NCBI RefSeq assembly: GCF_001426905.1 | Contig: NZ_LMFQ01000020.1 | Coordinates: 489,758-553,757, forward strand | Origin: Caulobacter sp. Root1455 | Lineage (GTDB): Bacteria; Pseudomonadota; Alphaproteobacteria; Caulobacterales; Caulobacteraceae | DNA length: 64,000 bases | Reading direction: 5' to 3' | Shown here: positions 17,517 to 27,940 of the stretch, piece by piece | How the letters are laid out: each line of letters opens with the position of its first letter | Numbering within the stretch: the first letter of the stretch is position 1 | Position numbers and translations under genes: made by a program | The notes under the pieces: model-generated | Told to the model about the DNA's origin: nothing | The model's input: only the letters and a program-made list of their open reading frames with translations | The model's database searches: none

Positions 17517-18830
17517 ATGAACCTGAAGTCCGTCTTCACCGGCCTGGCTGGCGCCGCCGTCCTGGCCCTCTCGATGGTCGCCGCCGCGCCGGGCTCGGCC
17601 CGCGCCCAGATCGAGGTCGACATCAACAAAGGCGCGGTCAAGCCGCTGCCCGTGGCCATCCCCGCCTTCTCGGGCGGCGGGCGCGGCGCCGACATCTCGC
17701 AGGTCATCAGCGGCAATCTCGAGCGCTCGGGTCTGTTCCAGCCGCTGAACGTCGCCAACGTCGCCGACAAGCTGGCCGACGTGAACGTCCAGCCGCGCTT
17801 CCCCGACTGGCAGGCGACCGGGGCCCAGGCCCTGATCAACGGCCAGGTCACGGTCGGGTCCGACGGCGTGCTGCGCGTCGACTTCCGCCTGTGGGACACC
17901 TTCAGCCAGCAGCAGCTGCTGGGCCTGCAGTTCACCTCGACCGCCGAGAACTGGCGGCGCGTGGCCCACAAGATCAGCGACGCGGTCTATGAGCGGCTGA
18001 CCGGCGAGAAGGGCTATTTCGACACCCGCGTGGTGTTCGTCGCCGAGAGCGGCAGCAAGGTGGCCCGGGTCAAGAAGCTGGCGATCATGGACCAGGACGG
18101 CGCCAACCCGCAGTACCTGACCGACGGCTCCTACATCGTCATGACCCCGCGCTTCTCCTCGACCAGCCAGGAGATCACCTACATGGCGCTGCGGCCCACG
18201 GGGTCGAGCATCTACCTGACCAACCTGGAGACGGCCCGCACCGAGACCATCGGCAAGTTCCCCGGCATGGTCTTCGCCCCGCGCTTCTCGCCGGACGGCA
18301 GCAAGGTGGCGTTCTCGGTCGAGAAGGGCGGCAACAGCGACATCTACGTGATGGACCTGCGCAGCCGGCAGTCGACGCGGATCACCACCGACCCGGCCAT
18401 CGACACCTCGCCCTCGTTCTCGCCGGACGGCAGCCGGATCGTGTTCAACTCCGACCGCGGCGGCCAGGCCCAGATCTACATCATGAACCTCGACGGCAGC
18501 GGCGTGCGGCGCATCTCGTACGGCGGCGGCCGCTACACCACCCCGGTGTGGAGCCCGCGCGGCGACTTCATCGCCTTCACCAAGCAGACCGGCGGCGAAT
18601 TCCACATCGGCGTGATGCGCGCCGACGGCGGCGACGAGCGCCTGCTGACCACCAGCTATCTGGACGAGGGCCCGACCTGGGCCCCCAACGGCCGGGTGCT
18701 GATGTTCTCGCGCGAGGCCTCCAGCGGCAATTCGCGTCTGTGGACGGTGGACATCACCGGCCGGATCCTGCGCCCGGCCGCCTATCAGGGCGCGGCCTCC
18801 GACCCCGCCTGGTCGCCGCTGCTGGAATGA
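17517..18830 (+). CDS. tolB: Tol-Pal system beta-propeller protein TolB
   Basis: A periplasmic protein that shuttles between Pal and TolA. It is 437 residues from ATG 17517 with AGGGAGG upstream. The signal peptide of about 36 residues ends APGSARA before QIEVDINKG. The N-terminal domain (residues 37-180) precedes a six-bladed propeller with recurrent [29 protein letters not shown] and [10 protein letters not shown] units. It is the fourth tol gene, and pal follows after a 390-base gap with a family B repeat. Confidence 0.97.
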   Translation: MNLKSVFTGLAGAAVLALSMVAAAPGSARAQIEVDINKGAVKPLPVAIPAFSGGGRGADISQVISGNLERSGLFQPLNVANVADKLADVNVQPRFPDWQATGAQALINGQVTVGSDGVLRVDFRLWDTFSQQQLLGLQFTSTAENWRRVAHKISDAVYERLTGEKGYFDTRVVFVAESGSKVARVKKLAIMDQDGANPQYLTDGSYIVMTPRFSSTSQEITYMALRPTGSSIYLTNLETARTETIGKFPGMVFAPRFSPDGSKVAFSVEKGGNSDIYVMDLRSRQSTRITTDPAIDTSPSFSPDGSRIVFNSDRGGQAQIYIMNLDGSGVRRISYGGGRYTTPVWSPRGDFIAFTKQTGGEFHIGVMRADGGDERLLTTSYLDEGPTWAPNGRVLMFSREASSGNSRLWTVDITGRILRPAAYQGAASDPAWSPLLE

Positions 18831-18865
18831 TCGAGTTTCGGCTTCGATCGTCTCTCAAATAAGCG

Positions 18866-18993
18866 CCGTCATCCCGGGCCTCGTGCCCGGGACCCCTGGT
18901 TCAGCCGACGGTGAGATAGATTGGCGCGCCAGCGCGCCACCCCTCCGCACCTGTGGCGGACAGAGGGGGCCCGGGCACAGGGCCCGGGATGAC
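18866..18993. repeat. Palindromic repeat, family B, copy 2
   Basis: The arms CCGTCATCCCGGGCCTCGTG and CACAGGGCCCGGGATGACG match the copy at 4803-4931, with the interior GCGCGCCAGCGCGCC also conserved. It lies between tolB and pal. Confidence 0.9.
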
Positions 18994-19220
18994 GACCGAG
19001 ATGGAATGCTGGACTAATCCCCGCGACTTTCTCGCAACCTTCACCGTAAAGGCGCGTTGCCCTAGAGTCGTTCATCCGACGTTCACCCCGCGGGTGAAAA
19101 CAGGTGGGTGTGCGACATTCTGACGCCATTGTGAGGCGATAGGTACGATTTGGCGCGGCGCCGCGAAGGCTTCAAGCGCTAGAAGTATGAACCTTGGCCG
19201 TGGACTTGAGGAGAAACTGG
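18994..19220. other. pal upstream region
   Basis: 227 bases without a gene between the family B repeat and pal. It probably holds a pal promoter separate from tolQRAB. GTTCACCCCGCGGGTGAA (19080-19097) is a small inverted repeat there. Nothing firmer can be called. Confidence 0.35.
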
Positions 19221-19775
19221 ATGAGCTTCGACACCCAACGCGTTGCTAGACTGGCGATGATCGGTCTTGCGGCCGCCTCGCTCGCCGCCTGTGCTTCGCG
19301 GCCGAAGCCCGCGGGCCCCGCGGCTCCGCAGACGCAGCCGACGCAGCCCATGCCTCCGGCCCAGACGCCGCAGACCCCGCGGTCGCCGGTCAACCAGGGC
19401 CCGCTGCCGGGCACGGTCCAGGACTTCGTGATCAATATCGGCGAGCGGATCTATTTCGCCACCGACAGCTACGAGGTCACCAGCGACGCCCAGGCGGTGT
19501 TGGCCGCTCAAGCCCAGTGGCTGAACCGCTATCCGGCCGTGCGCGTGCGCATCGAAGGCAACGCCGACGAACGCGGCACCCGCGAGTACAACCTGGCCCT
19601 GGGCGCCCGCCGCGCCAACGCCGTCCGCGAAATCCTGGTCAGCCAGGGCGTCTCGGGCTCGCGCATCGAAAGCCTGTCGTACGGCAAGGAGCGCCCGATC
19701 GATCCGGGCACGGGCGACGAGTCTTGGGCCAAGAACCGCAACGCCCGCACCGCCATCACCGACGGCGCGCGGTAA
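19221..19775 (+). CDS. pal: Peptidoglycan-associated lipoprotein Pal
   Basis: An outer-membrane lipoprotein that anchors to peptidoglycan and binds TolB. It is 184 residues from ATG 19221 with GAGGAGA upstream. The lipoprotein signal ends with the lipobox LAAC (about residues 19-22 of the mature start). A Pro/Gln-rich linker and then the OmpA-like domain follow, with YFATDSYEVTSDAQ, RIEGNADERGTREYNLALG ARRANAVRE and SYGKERPIDPG. Final gene of the tol cluster before cpoB. Confidence 0.97.
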   Translation: MSFDTQRVARLAMIGLAAASLAACASRPKPAGPAAPQTQPTQPMPPAQTPQTPRSPVNQGPLPGTVQDFVINIGERIYFATDSYEVTSDAQAVLAAQAQWLNRYPAVRVRIEGNADERGTREYNLALGARRANAVREILVSQGVSGSRIESLSYGKERPIDPGTGDESWAKNRNARTAITDGAR

Positions 19776-19782
19776 GTGGAAA

Positions 19783-19813
19783 GCGCCCTTCCCCCTCGAC
19801 GGGGGAAGGGCGC
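19783..19813. terminator. Perfect hairpin after pal
   Basis: GCGCCCTTCCCCC and GGGGGAAGGGCGC pair fully around a short loop 7 bases after the pal stop. There is no T-run, so it may be a terminator or a minimal palindromic repeat that stabilises the 3' end. Confidence 0.5.
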
Positions 19814-19823
19814 ATCCTCGTGC

Positions 19824-19926
19824 TGTCATCCCGGACGCAGCGCAGCGAAGATCCGGGACCGCCGGAAGCTCGGCGCTCGGGCATCGGTCCCGGATCTTCG
19901 CGCTGCGCGCTCGTCCGGGATGACAG
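19824..19926. repeat. Palindromic repeat, family D, copy 1
   Basis: The left arm CTGTCATCCCGGACGCAGCG and right arm ending GCTCGTCCGGGATGACAG enclose AGATCCGGGACC and GGTCCCGGATCT. A truncated second copy lies inside dnaE2 (about 45228-45309). Confidence 0.88.
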
Positions 19927-19991
19927 AGTTTTGGTAGCGCGTCGTTGTTTGGCGCCGCACTTTTGTCCGCAACCGGGGCATAATCGCCGAC

Positions 19992-20852
19992 ATGATGCTG
20001 AAAGCCGCCCTGCTCGCCTCCGTCCTGGCCCTGACCGCGGTCCCGGCCCTGACCTCGATCACCCTGCCTTCGAAGGCCATGGCCCAGACCGCCATGCCCG
20101 ATCCGCTGGACGACCGCTCGGTCAAACGGCTGGACAAGATGGAGAAGGTGGTCCGCGAACTGCGCGCGATCGTCTTCCAGGGCCGCGACACCGGCAAGCC
20201 GGTCGTCGTCCAGGCCGCCGAGACCGACGCCCAGATCGCGGCGCTGTCGGAAAGGCTGACCGATCTGGAAGAGACCCTGACCAAGCTGAACGGCCAGAAC
20301 GAGACCCTGACCCACGACCTGGACGAGGCGCGCCGGGCCAACGAGAGCGAGAAGACCCGCACCGACGCGCTGGACCAGCGCCTGGCCGCCCTGGAAAAGC
20401 GTCTCGCCGACCAGGAGGTCGCCGCGGCGGCCGCCGTCGCCGCGGCCCCCGCCGCGACCGCCTCCGATCCGGGCGAGGCCTTCAAATCGGCCCGCCAACT
20501 GCTGCTGGACGGCGACTACGGCGCCGCCGAACAGGCCTTCGCCGGCTATGTCGAGGCCTTCCCCGACAGCGCCAAGGCGCCGGAGGCCCGCTACTGGCTG
20601 GGCGAGACCCAGTTCGTGCGCGAAGCCTATTCCGATGCGGCGGGAAGCTATCTGGGCGCGGTGCGCGGCTGGCCGCAGACCAGCTGGGCGCCCGACGCGG
20701 TGCTGAAGCTGTCGCGCTCGCTGGTGGCCCTGAAGAAGCCCGCCGACGCCTGCAAGACCCTGGACGAGCTGTCCCGCCGCTATCCCAAGGCGCCCAACGC
20801 GGTCACCGCCAAGGCCACGGCGACGCGCGTCCAGGCCAAGTGCGCGAGCTAG
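19992..20852 (+). CDS. cpoB: CpoB/YbgF periplasmic TPR protein of the Tol-Pal system
   Basis: Coordinates Tol-Pal with peptidoglycan synthesis during division in E. coli. It is 286 residues, with a signal peptide (cleavage near residue 33, after SKAMAQ), an N-terminal trimerising coiled coil (about residues 40-150: LSERLTDLEETLTKLNGQNE) and a C-terminal tetratricopeptide region with AFKSARQLLLDGDYGAAEQAF, YWLGETQFVREAY and CKTLDELSRRYPKAP. Its position directly after pal is the standard one. Confidence 0.93.
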   Translation: MMLKAALLASVLALTAVPALTSITLPSKAMAQTAMPDPLDDRSVKRLDKMEKVVRELRAIVFQGRDTGKPVVVQAAETDAQIAALSERLTDLEETLTKLNGQNETLTHDLDEARRANESEKTRTDALDQRLAALEKRLADQEVAAAAAVAAAPAATASDPGEAFKSARQLLLDGDYGAAEQAFAGYVEAFPDSAKAPEARYWLGETQFVREAYSDAAGSYLGAVRGWPQTSWAPDAVLKLSRSLVALKKPADACKTLDELSRRYPKAPNAVTAKATATRVQAKCAS

Positions 20853-20870
20853 GGTTCTAGATCTATTGAT

Positions 20871-20998
20871 CCGCTCATCCCGGCGAATGCCGGGACCCAG
20901 ATGGAATGGCGGTGTGGCGGGTTCCTTGAGCTCAGCGCTTATCCGGCCAGCCCGAGCGCCTTTGGATCTGGGTCCCGGCATTCGCCGGGATGAGCGGA
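20871..20998. repeat. Palindromic repeat, family E, copy 1
   Basis: The arms CCGCTCATCCCGGCGAATGC and GCATTCGCCGGGATGAGCGG continue inward with CGGGACCCAGAT and ATCTGGGTCCCG. Copies are at 39167-39297, 46067-46197 and 51559-51687, with a minimal one at 58405-58440. It lies between cpoB and tilS. Confidence 0.92.
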
Positions 20999-21012
20999 AT
21001 TAGGGGAGGGCC

Positions 21013-22389
21013 ATGACCGAAACCTTCCCCGCCTTCACCGCCGCCCTCGACCGCCGCCTGCGCCCGGACGCGGCCACGCCCCTGGCGGTGGGGTTCTCGG
21101 GCGGCGGCGACAGCCTGGCCCTGCTGATCCTGGCCCTGGACTGGGCGCGGGCCCAAGGCCGGGCCGTGGTCAGCCTGACCGTCGACCACCAGCTCAATCC
21201 CGCCAGCGCCGCCTGGACCGCGCGGGCGGTCGCCAAGGCCGGCGCGCTCGGCGCGCGCGCCAGCGCCCTGGCCTGGACCGGACCCAAGCCCGCCTCGGGC
21301 CTGTCGGCCGCCGCCCGCGCCGCCCGCCACGCCCTGCTGGCCGACGCCGCCCGCGCGGCCGGCGCGCGCGTCCTGCTGCTGGGCCACACCGAAGACGACC
21401 TGGCCGAGGCCGCCCTGATGCGGGCCGAGGGCTCGACGGTGCCGGATCCCCGCGAATGGTCGCCGTCGCCCGCCTGGCCGCAGGGCCGGGGCGTGTTCGT
21501 GCTGCGGCCGCTGCTGGCGGTCGGACGCGGCGAGATCCGCGATTGGCTGGCGGCGCGAGGCGAGACCTGGCTGGACGATCCCGCCAATGAGGATCCCGGG
21601 TCGGCGCGGGCGCGGGCGCGGAGACGGCTCTCCTCCCCCGAGGAGCGCGGCGGAACGGGGGAGGTGGCGTCCTGCCGACGCCCGCCAGCACCGGACGCCC
21701 CCTCCGTCACGTCGCCTATCGGCGCCGCGCCACCTCCCCCGTTTCACGGGGGAGGAGAGGGCTATCTGACGCTCCCCCGCGACGCCCCCGCCGCCCAGGT
21801 CGCCGCCGCCTGCCTGTGCGCGGCCGGCACGTCGCGGCCGCCGCGCGGCGAGCGGCTGCGGCGGCTGGTCGAGCGAATCGGACGCGGCGAGACCTTCACC
21901 GCCACCCTGGCCGGGGCGCGGATCGAGGCGGGGGACGTCGTGTCCTTCTTCCGCGAACCGGGCGAGGCCAGACGCGCACCAGGCCCTCCCCCCGTGGGGG
22001 AGGTGTCGGCGAAGCCGACGGAGGGGGGAGTGGTCGAGCGCCCGACGTCTGCCCCCACCGATTCTTCGGATCACCTCCCCCATGGGGGGAGGGCCTTGAT
22101 CCCCGGTCAACCTCTCGTCTGGGACGGCCGCTACGAGATCACCGCCGCCGAGCCCGGCCTGACCGTTCGCCCCCTGCAAGGCCTCGCCGCCCGCCTGCCC
22201 GCCGCGCAACGCCAGGTCCTGCAAGGCCTCCCGGCCGCCGCCCGGCCCAGCCTGCCGGCGGTGCTGGCCCCCGACGGGACGGTCAGTTGCCCGATCCTTG
22301 CAGAGGCGAAAGCGGCGCGCGCGCGTTGTCTTGTGATGGATCGTTTCGAGGCGGCGACGGGCCGTGTCGATCAAGAGCCCGCGACATGA
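21013..22389 (+). CDS. tilS: tRNA(Ile)-lysidine synthase, carrying two in-frame palindromic repeats
   Basis: Adds lysine to C34 of tRNA-Ile(CAU) so that it reads AUA; essential in most bacteria. The N-terminal PP-loop [11 protein letters not shown] (residues 27-37) and [17 protein letters not shown] are intact. The 458-residue frame is longer than expected because two palindromic repeats are translated in frame: residues about 206-249 (family I) and about 323-361 (family G). The inserted peptides are Pro/Gly-rich and look disordered (for example [12 protein letters not shown] and [11 protein letters not shown]). Without them the length would be about 375, normal for a compact TilS. Both lie after the catalytic domain, so activity may survive. 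Confidence 0.9.
   Translation: MTETFPAFTAALDRRLRPDAATPLAVGFSGGGDSLALLILALDWARAQGRAVVSLTVDHQLNPASAAWTARAVAKAGALGARASALAWTGPKPASGLSAAARAARHALLADAARAAGARVLLLGHTEDDLAEAALMRAEGSTVPDPREWSPSPAWPQGRGVFVLRPLLAVGRGEIRDWLAARGETWLDDPANEDPGSARARARRRLSSPEERGGTGEVASCRRPPAPDAPSVTSPIGAAPPPPFHGGGEGYLTLPRDAPAAQVAAACLCAAGTSRPPRGERLRRLVERIGRGETFTATLAGARIEAGDVVSFFREPGEARRAPGPPPVGEVSAKPTEGGVVERPTSAPTDSSDHLPHGGRALIPGQPLVWDGRYEITAAEPGLTVRPLQGLAARLPAAQRQVLQGLPAAARPSLPAVLAPDGTVSCPILAEAKAARARCLVMDRFEAATGRVDQEPAT
21628..21759. repeat. Palindromic repeat, family I, inside tilS
   Basis: The ends CTCTCCTCCCCCG and CGGGGGAGGAGAG are inverse complements. The 132-base span is exactly 44 codons and stays open in the tilS frame. 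Related to the element at 24951-25080 and the half-element in dnaE2. Confidence 0.85.
21981..22096. repeat. Palindromic repeat, family G, inside tilS
   Basis: The arms AGGCCCTCCCCCCGTGGGGG and CCCCCATGGGGGGAGGGCCT enclose GTCGGCGAAGCCGAC. The element is read in the tilS frame without a stop. Copies are at 40968-41105 (inside imuB) and 42565-42686 (before dnaE2). Confidence 0.88.
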
Positions 22390-22465
22390 TATCCCGCGCG
22401 TGGCGAAACCGGCCGGACCATCCTATCTTGGAAGGTCAGAGACTATCGTTGGGAAGACAACGCGT

Positions 22466-24340
<1,875 letters not shown>

Positions 24341-24363
24341 GGCTTGGGTCCAGACAGCGTTGG

Positions 24364-24396
24364 AAAAGCCGGACCGGTTCGCCGATCCGGCTTTTT
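24364..24396 (+). terminator. Rho-independent terminator of ftsH
   Basis: AAAAGCCGGA and TCCGGCTTTTT form a stem with a short internal loop, followed by TCTTT. It starts 24 bases after the ftsH stop. Confidence 0.85.
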
Positions 24397-24465
24397 CTTT
24401 GCCTGCCGCATCGACGGGGCTAACCTGCGCCTTGGCCGCGACGAGCGGCGGGGGAGGGGTTTGAG

Positions 24466-24942
24466 ATGAAGACGGTGATGATCGCCCTGGCGGCCGCCAT
24501 GGCGCTTTCGACCGGCGCCGGCGCGGCCCAGGCCCAGAGCATCGACAAGGACGGCATGACCGGTCCCGAAGTGTCGGCGTGGCTGCAGAAGGGCGGCTAC
24601 AAGGCCGAGCTGACCAAGGACGGCAGCGGCGATCCGATGATCAACAGCGCCGCCGAGGGCCAGACCTTCAAGATCTATTTCTACGACTGCAACGACGCCA
24701 AGCGCTGCAAGGCCTTGCAGTTCTCGGCCGGCTTCGACCTGAAGACTCCGCTGGCGCTGGAGAAGGCCAACACCTGGAACCGCAAGAACCGCTATCTGAA
24801 GGTCTATCTCGACGACGACGGCGACCCCTACGTCCAGTACGACGTCAATGTGAACGCCGGCCGCACGATCTCGGGCCTGGATGACGACTTCGGCGTCTGG
24901 ACGGGGATGATCGGGGATTTCACCAAGTTCATCGACTGGTAG
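24466..24942 (+). CDS. Secreted YbjN-domain protein
   Basis: A 158-residue protein with a cleavable signal peptide (MKTVMIALAAAMALSTGAG, cleavage after AQAQ). The mature part resembles the YbjN/sensory-transduction-regulator fold: MTGPEVSAWLQKGGYKAEL, a central LQFSAGFDLK strand, NTWNRKNRYLKVYLDDDGDP and YDVNVNAGRTISG. It has a single Cys pair (YDCNDAKRCKAL) that could form a disulfide. Function unknown. It is flanked by the ftsH terminator and a repeat, so it is transcribed alone. Confidence 0.88.
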   Translation: MKTVMIALAAAMALSTGAGAAQAQSIDKDGMTGPEVSAWLQKGGYKAELTKDGSGDPMINSAAEGQTFKIYFYDCNDAKRCKALQFSAGFDLKTPLALEKANTWNRKNRYLKVYLDDDGDPYVQYDVNVNAGRTISGLDDDFGVWTGMIGDFTKFIDW

Positions 24943-24950
24943 GGCTGGAG

Positions 24951-25080
24951 ACGCCCCCTCCGTCGGGCTTCGCCCGCCACCTCCCCCGTTTCACGGGGGA
25001 GGAGAGGCCGCCGCTTCCTCCTCGCCCGCGAAGCGGGGGAGGTGGCGCGATGCGAATACGCATCGTGACGGAGGGGGCGT
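24951..25080. repeat. Palindromic repeat, family I, intergenic copy
   Basis: The outer arms ACGCCCCCTCCGTC and GACGGAGGGGGCGT flank inner CACCTCCCCCGTTTCACGGG and a GAAGCGGGGGAGGTG half. It lies between the YbjN gene and folP. The right half recurs almost unchanged within dnaE2. Confidence 0.88.
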
Positions 25081-25101
25081 CGCGGGCCTAAAACCCCAAC
25101 C

Positions 25102-25968
25102 ATGACAGCCCAGCCCGTCCGCCCCCGCGTCATGGGGATCGTCAACGTCACGCCCGACAGCTTCTCTGACGGCGGGCGGTTCTTCGATCCCGCCGCGGCC
25201 CTGGACCAGGCGCGGCGGCTGATCGACGAGGGGGCCGACATCCTCGACATCGGCGGCGAAAGCACCCGGCCCGGCGCGACGCCCGTGCCGGCGGCCGAGG
25301 AGATCGCCCGGGTCGTGCCGCTGATCGCGGCGATCCGCGCCGTCAGCGACGTGGCGATCTCGATCGACACCATGAAGCCCGCCGTGGCCCGCGCCGCCGT
25401 CGCCGCCGGGGCGACGATCTGGAACGACGTCGCCGCCTTGCGCTTCGCCCCGAGGACTTCGGAGATGGGCACTTCGGAAATGGGCGCCCCCGAGGTCGCC
25501 GCCGAGCTGGGCTGCGAGGTGATCCTCATGCACATGCTGGGCGAGCCCGGCACGATGCAGGACGATCCGCGCTACGACGACGTGGTCGCCGAGGTCGAGG
25601 CCTTCCTGCTGGCCCGGGCCCTCACGGCCATGGCCGCCGGGGTCGAGCGCGAGAAGATCTGGCTGGACCCGGGCATCGGCTTCGGCAAGACCCCCGCCCA
25701 CAACCTGGCCCTGCTAGCCGCCCTGCCGCGCTTCGTGGCTCTGGGCTATCCGGTGCTGCTGGGCGCGAGCCGCAAGCGGTTCATCGCGACGCTGGACCCG
25801 TTGGGGGCCGAGCCGACGGCGCGTCTGGGCGGCTCCCTGGCCGCTCATCTGCACGGCGCGGCGGCGGGCGTGGCGGCGGTGCGGGCGCACGACGTGCGCG
25901 AGACGGTCCAGGCCTTGGCGGTGTGGGGCGCGATCGGGGGCGCCGCCCAAGGTCGCCCGCGGCCCTAG
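25102..25968 (+). CDS. folP: Dihydropteroate synthase
   Basis: Condenses 6-hydroxymethyl-dihydropterin pyrophosphate with p-aminobenzoate in folate synthesis; the sulfonamide target. It is 288 residues. Pterin and substrate loops are [14 protein letters not shown] (about residues 12-25), [15 protein letters not shown] (about 51-65), [29 protein letters not shown] and [11 protein letters not shown] short 15-base tandem duplication gives [10 protein letters not shown] near residue 120. Its last bases overlap the convergent DUF2200 gene by 4. Confidence 0.97.
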   Translation: MTAQPVRPRVMGIVNVTPDSFSDGGRFFDPAAALDQARRLIDEGADILDIGGESTRPGATPVPAAEEIARVVPLIAAIRAVSDVAISIDTMKPAVARAAVAAGATIWNDVAALRFAPRTSEMGTSEMGAPEVAAELGCEVILMHMLGEPGTMQDDPRYDDVVAEVEAFLLARALTAMAAGVEREKIWLDPGIGFGKTPAHNLALLAALPRFVALGYPVLLGASRKRFIATLDPLGAEPTARLGGSLAAHLHGAAAGVAAVRAHDVRETVQALAVWGAIGGAAQGRPRP

Positions 25969-26327
25969 GCGGGCGCCTGGCGTCGCAGGATCTTGTCCAT
26001 CGCCTTGCCCTTGGCGAGTTCGTCGACGAGCTTGTCCAGGTAGCGGATCTCCCGCATCAACGGCTCGGCCACCTCCTCGACGCGAACGCCGCAGACCAGA
26101 CCCTTGATCTCGGTCCGCGCGGGATTCAGTTCGGACGCCTCGGCGAAGAAGGTCTCGAAGTCCGATTTCTTCGCCAGATGGGCGTCGAATTCCGCCCGAC
26201 TGAAGCCGGTCAGCCAGAGGATGATCTCATCGACCTCGGCCCTCGTGCGCCCCTTCCGCTCCGCCTTGGCGACATAGAGCGGATAGACGCTGGCGAAGCT
26301 GGTCGTGTAGAGGCGGTGCTTGGTCAT
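25965..26327 (-). CDS. DUF2200 family protein
   Basis: A 120-residue cytoplasmic protein of unknown function. The start [20 protein letters not shown] with [21 protein letters not shown] is characteristic of the DUF2200 family. ATG 26327 is chosen because the conserved family sequence begins there. Convergent with folP, sharing four bases at the stops. Confidence 0.88.
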   Translation of the reverse strand: MTKHRLYTTSFASVYPLYVAKAERKGRTRAEVDEIILWLTGFSRAEFDAHLAKKSDFETFFAEASELNPARTEIKGLVCGVRVEEVAEPLMREIRYLDKLVDELAKGKAMDKILRRQAPA

Positions 26328-26480
26328 CACGATCTGGTCCGCTGGACGAAAGCCCGCATCCGGCCCCGGATGGAGCCGCGCTTTAGAGCCTCGGCGGATG
26401 GGAGCTCCGGGGTCAGACCGAGTCAAGGCGCGGCCTCTGGCGGCCTGGCGGAGAACGTCACGGGCGTTGCCGTAAAGGGC

Positions 26481-26632
26481 GCTTCCCTCCCCCTTGCGGG
26501 GAGGGTGGCGGCGAAGCCGACGGGTGGGGAGCGGTGCAGGGTGGTGGAGGTCGACTGGACCGCGGACTCAGCGGCCCCCCACCCGACCCTGGCGCTGCCA
26601 GGGCCACCCTCCCCGCAAAGGGGGAGGGAAGG
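26481..26632. repeat. Palindromic repeat, family K
   Basis: The left end GCTTCCCTCCCCCTTGCGGG and right end CCCCGCAAAGGGGGAGGGAA flank GGCGAAGCCGACGGGTGGGG and CCCCCCACCCGACCC. It occupies the 327-base gap between the DUF2200 gene (start) and the next minus-strand gene (end); the rest of the gap is featureless. Confidence 0.8.
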
Positions 26633-26654
26633 GCCGCTGCGAAGTCTTGCTCCC

Positions 26655-26984
26655 TCACAACCGCCCGCGCCGTCCGCCCTTGAGCTTTTCGAACGCCCGG
26701 CGGGCCTGTTCGGCTTGAGCGGCGACGGGGGCGAGGGCGGGGGCGAGGTCGGCGAACGCCGGCGCCGCGGCGGCCATGGCCGGCGCCGCCCGCGCCATCG
26801 GCAAGATCAGCGCCACCTTCCGCGCGACGGCGGCCAGCTCGCCGCAGGCCTTGGCCTTGTCGCGGGCCCGGCGGATCTCGGCGGGGTCGTCGCTGTGTTC
26901 GAGGATCGCCCAGGCCGCGTCGAGGGCGGCCATGAGCTTGGCTTGCAGGGCCTGGCACCAGGCGGGGATGTTGGTTTGGGTCAT
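26655..26984 (-). CDS. Hypothetical alpha-helical protein
   Basis: 109 residues from ATG 26984 (MTQTNIPAWCQALQAKLMAA). Predicted mostly helical, Ala-rich, with a basic C-terminus (KLKGGRRGRL). No family recognised. A frame extension upstream to 27056 is open but lacks a good start. Composition (AAWAILEHSDDPAEIRRARDKAKACGELAA) looks like a genuine protein. Confidence 0.65.
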   Translation of the reverse strand: MTQTNIPAWCQALQAKLMAALDAAWAILEHSDDPAEIRRARDKAKACGELAAVARKVALILPMARAAPAMAAAAPAFADLAPALAPVAAQAEQARRAFEKLKGGRRGRL

Positions 26985-27110
26985 GCCCTGAGTGTGCGGC
27001 CGTCCTGGAGGGTGGGGATCGGAAACGTGCGTTTTTGTGTAAGAGGTTGGATTCACGTGGGTTTATGTCGAGGTGTGCGGGGATAGACGCCTTCGCGCCC
27101 ACCTCCCCAC

Positions 27111-27141
27111 CGTCATCCCGGGCACAAGATCCGGGATGACG
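27111..27141. repeat. Minimal family B palindrome
   Basis: CGTCATCCCGG and CCGGGATGACG pair around a 9-base centre. This is the shortest version of the repeat at 4803-4931. Confidence 0.8.
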
Positions 27142-27168
27142 AAGCGAAAAGAACAAGAGGGTCACCCC

Positions 27169-27177
27169 TGTGGATAA
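27169..27177 (-). promoter_or_regulatory. Consensus DnaA box
   Basis: TGTGGATAA reads TTATCCACA on the minus strand, the perfect DnaA-binding 9-mer. A single copy 76 bases upstream of the GNAT gene; DnaA also acts as a transcription factor in Caulobacter. Confidence 0.4.
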
Positions 27178-27252
27178 CTTTCACGACCCATCCCGGCCTG
27201 GCCATGCGCCGCGCCCATGCTAGCCTTCCCAAAAAGAGGGGGAGGCTCGTTG

Positions 27253-27873
27253 ATGCTTCGGATCGAACCGGCCGAGGGGCTGCGCCAGGCGGCGCGTGAC
27301 GACTGGCGGACGCTGGGGGCGATCACCGCCGAGGCCTTCGCCGAGGACCCGGTCGCCACCTGGACCTTCGACGGCAAGCCGTGCCTGAGGCCGGTCTTCC
27401 AGCGCCTGGCGCGCGACGTCTACCTGCCGCGCGGCGTCTGCCATCTGGCGGACGGCGCCGATGGGAGCGAAGTCGGCGCGACCATGTGGCTGCCGCCGGG
27501 ACTCAGCAAGGAGCTGCCGCCCCTGTCGCTGCTGGGCGCGGCCGCCCGGCTGCTGGTCGACGGCGGCCCCCGGGCCATGGGCCGCGCCCTGGCCGTCGAC
27601 GCCGAGATGACGCGGCGCAAGCCCAAGGCGCCGCACGTCTATCTGTTCTCCATCGGCGTGATGGCCGCCGCGCGCGGCAAGGGCCTGGGCCGGCGGCTGC
27701 TGGCTCCGGTCCTGGCGGCCTGCGACGCGGCGGGCCTGCCAGCCTATCTGGAGAACAGCAATCCGCTCAACACCCCGCTGTACCAGGGGGCGGGCTTTCG
27801 CACGCTGGAGGTCTTCGCGCCCGCGCCCGGCGCCCCGCCGCTGGCGGCCATGTGGCGCGAACCGCGCGGCTGA
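27253..27873 (+). CDS. GNAT-family N-acetyltransferase
   Basis: 206 residues from ATG 27253, which follows GGGGGAGG. An acetyl-CoA-dependent transferase fold: the N-terminal AITAEAFAEDPVATWTFDG is typical of the subgroup acting on small amines or antibiotics. The acetyl-CoA pyrophosphate loop is ARGKGLGRRLLAPVL (about residues 141-155), followed by LENSNPLNTPLYQGAGF. Substrate unknown. Confidence 0.88.
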   Translation: MLRIEPAEGLRQAARDDWRTLGAITAEAFAEDPVATWTFDGKPCLRPVFQRLARDVYLPRGVCHLADGADGSEVGATMWLPPGLSKELPPLSLLGAAARLLVDGGPRAMGRALAVDAEMTRRKPKAPHVYLFSIGVMAAARGKGLGRRLLAPVLAACDAAGLPAYLENSNPLNTPLYQGAGFRTLEVFAPAPGAPPLAAMWREPRG

Positions 27874-27940
27874 TCCCCCATCCGGCCCTTGCGTCCGGCG
27901 GCGGAACCGCCAAGCTGCCTCGTCTGTCCGGGGAGACTCC

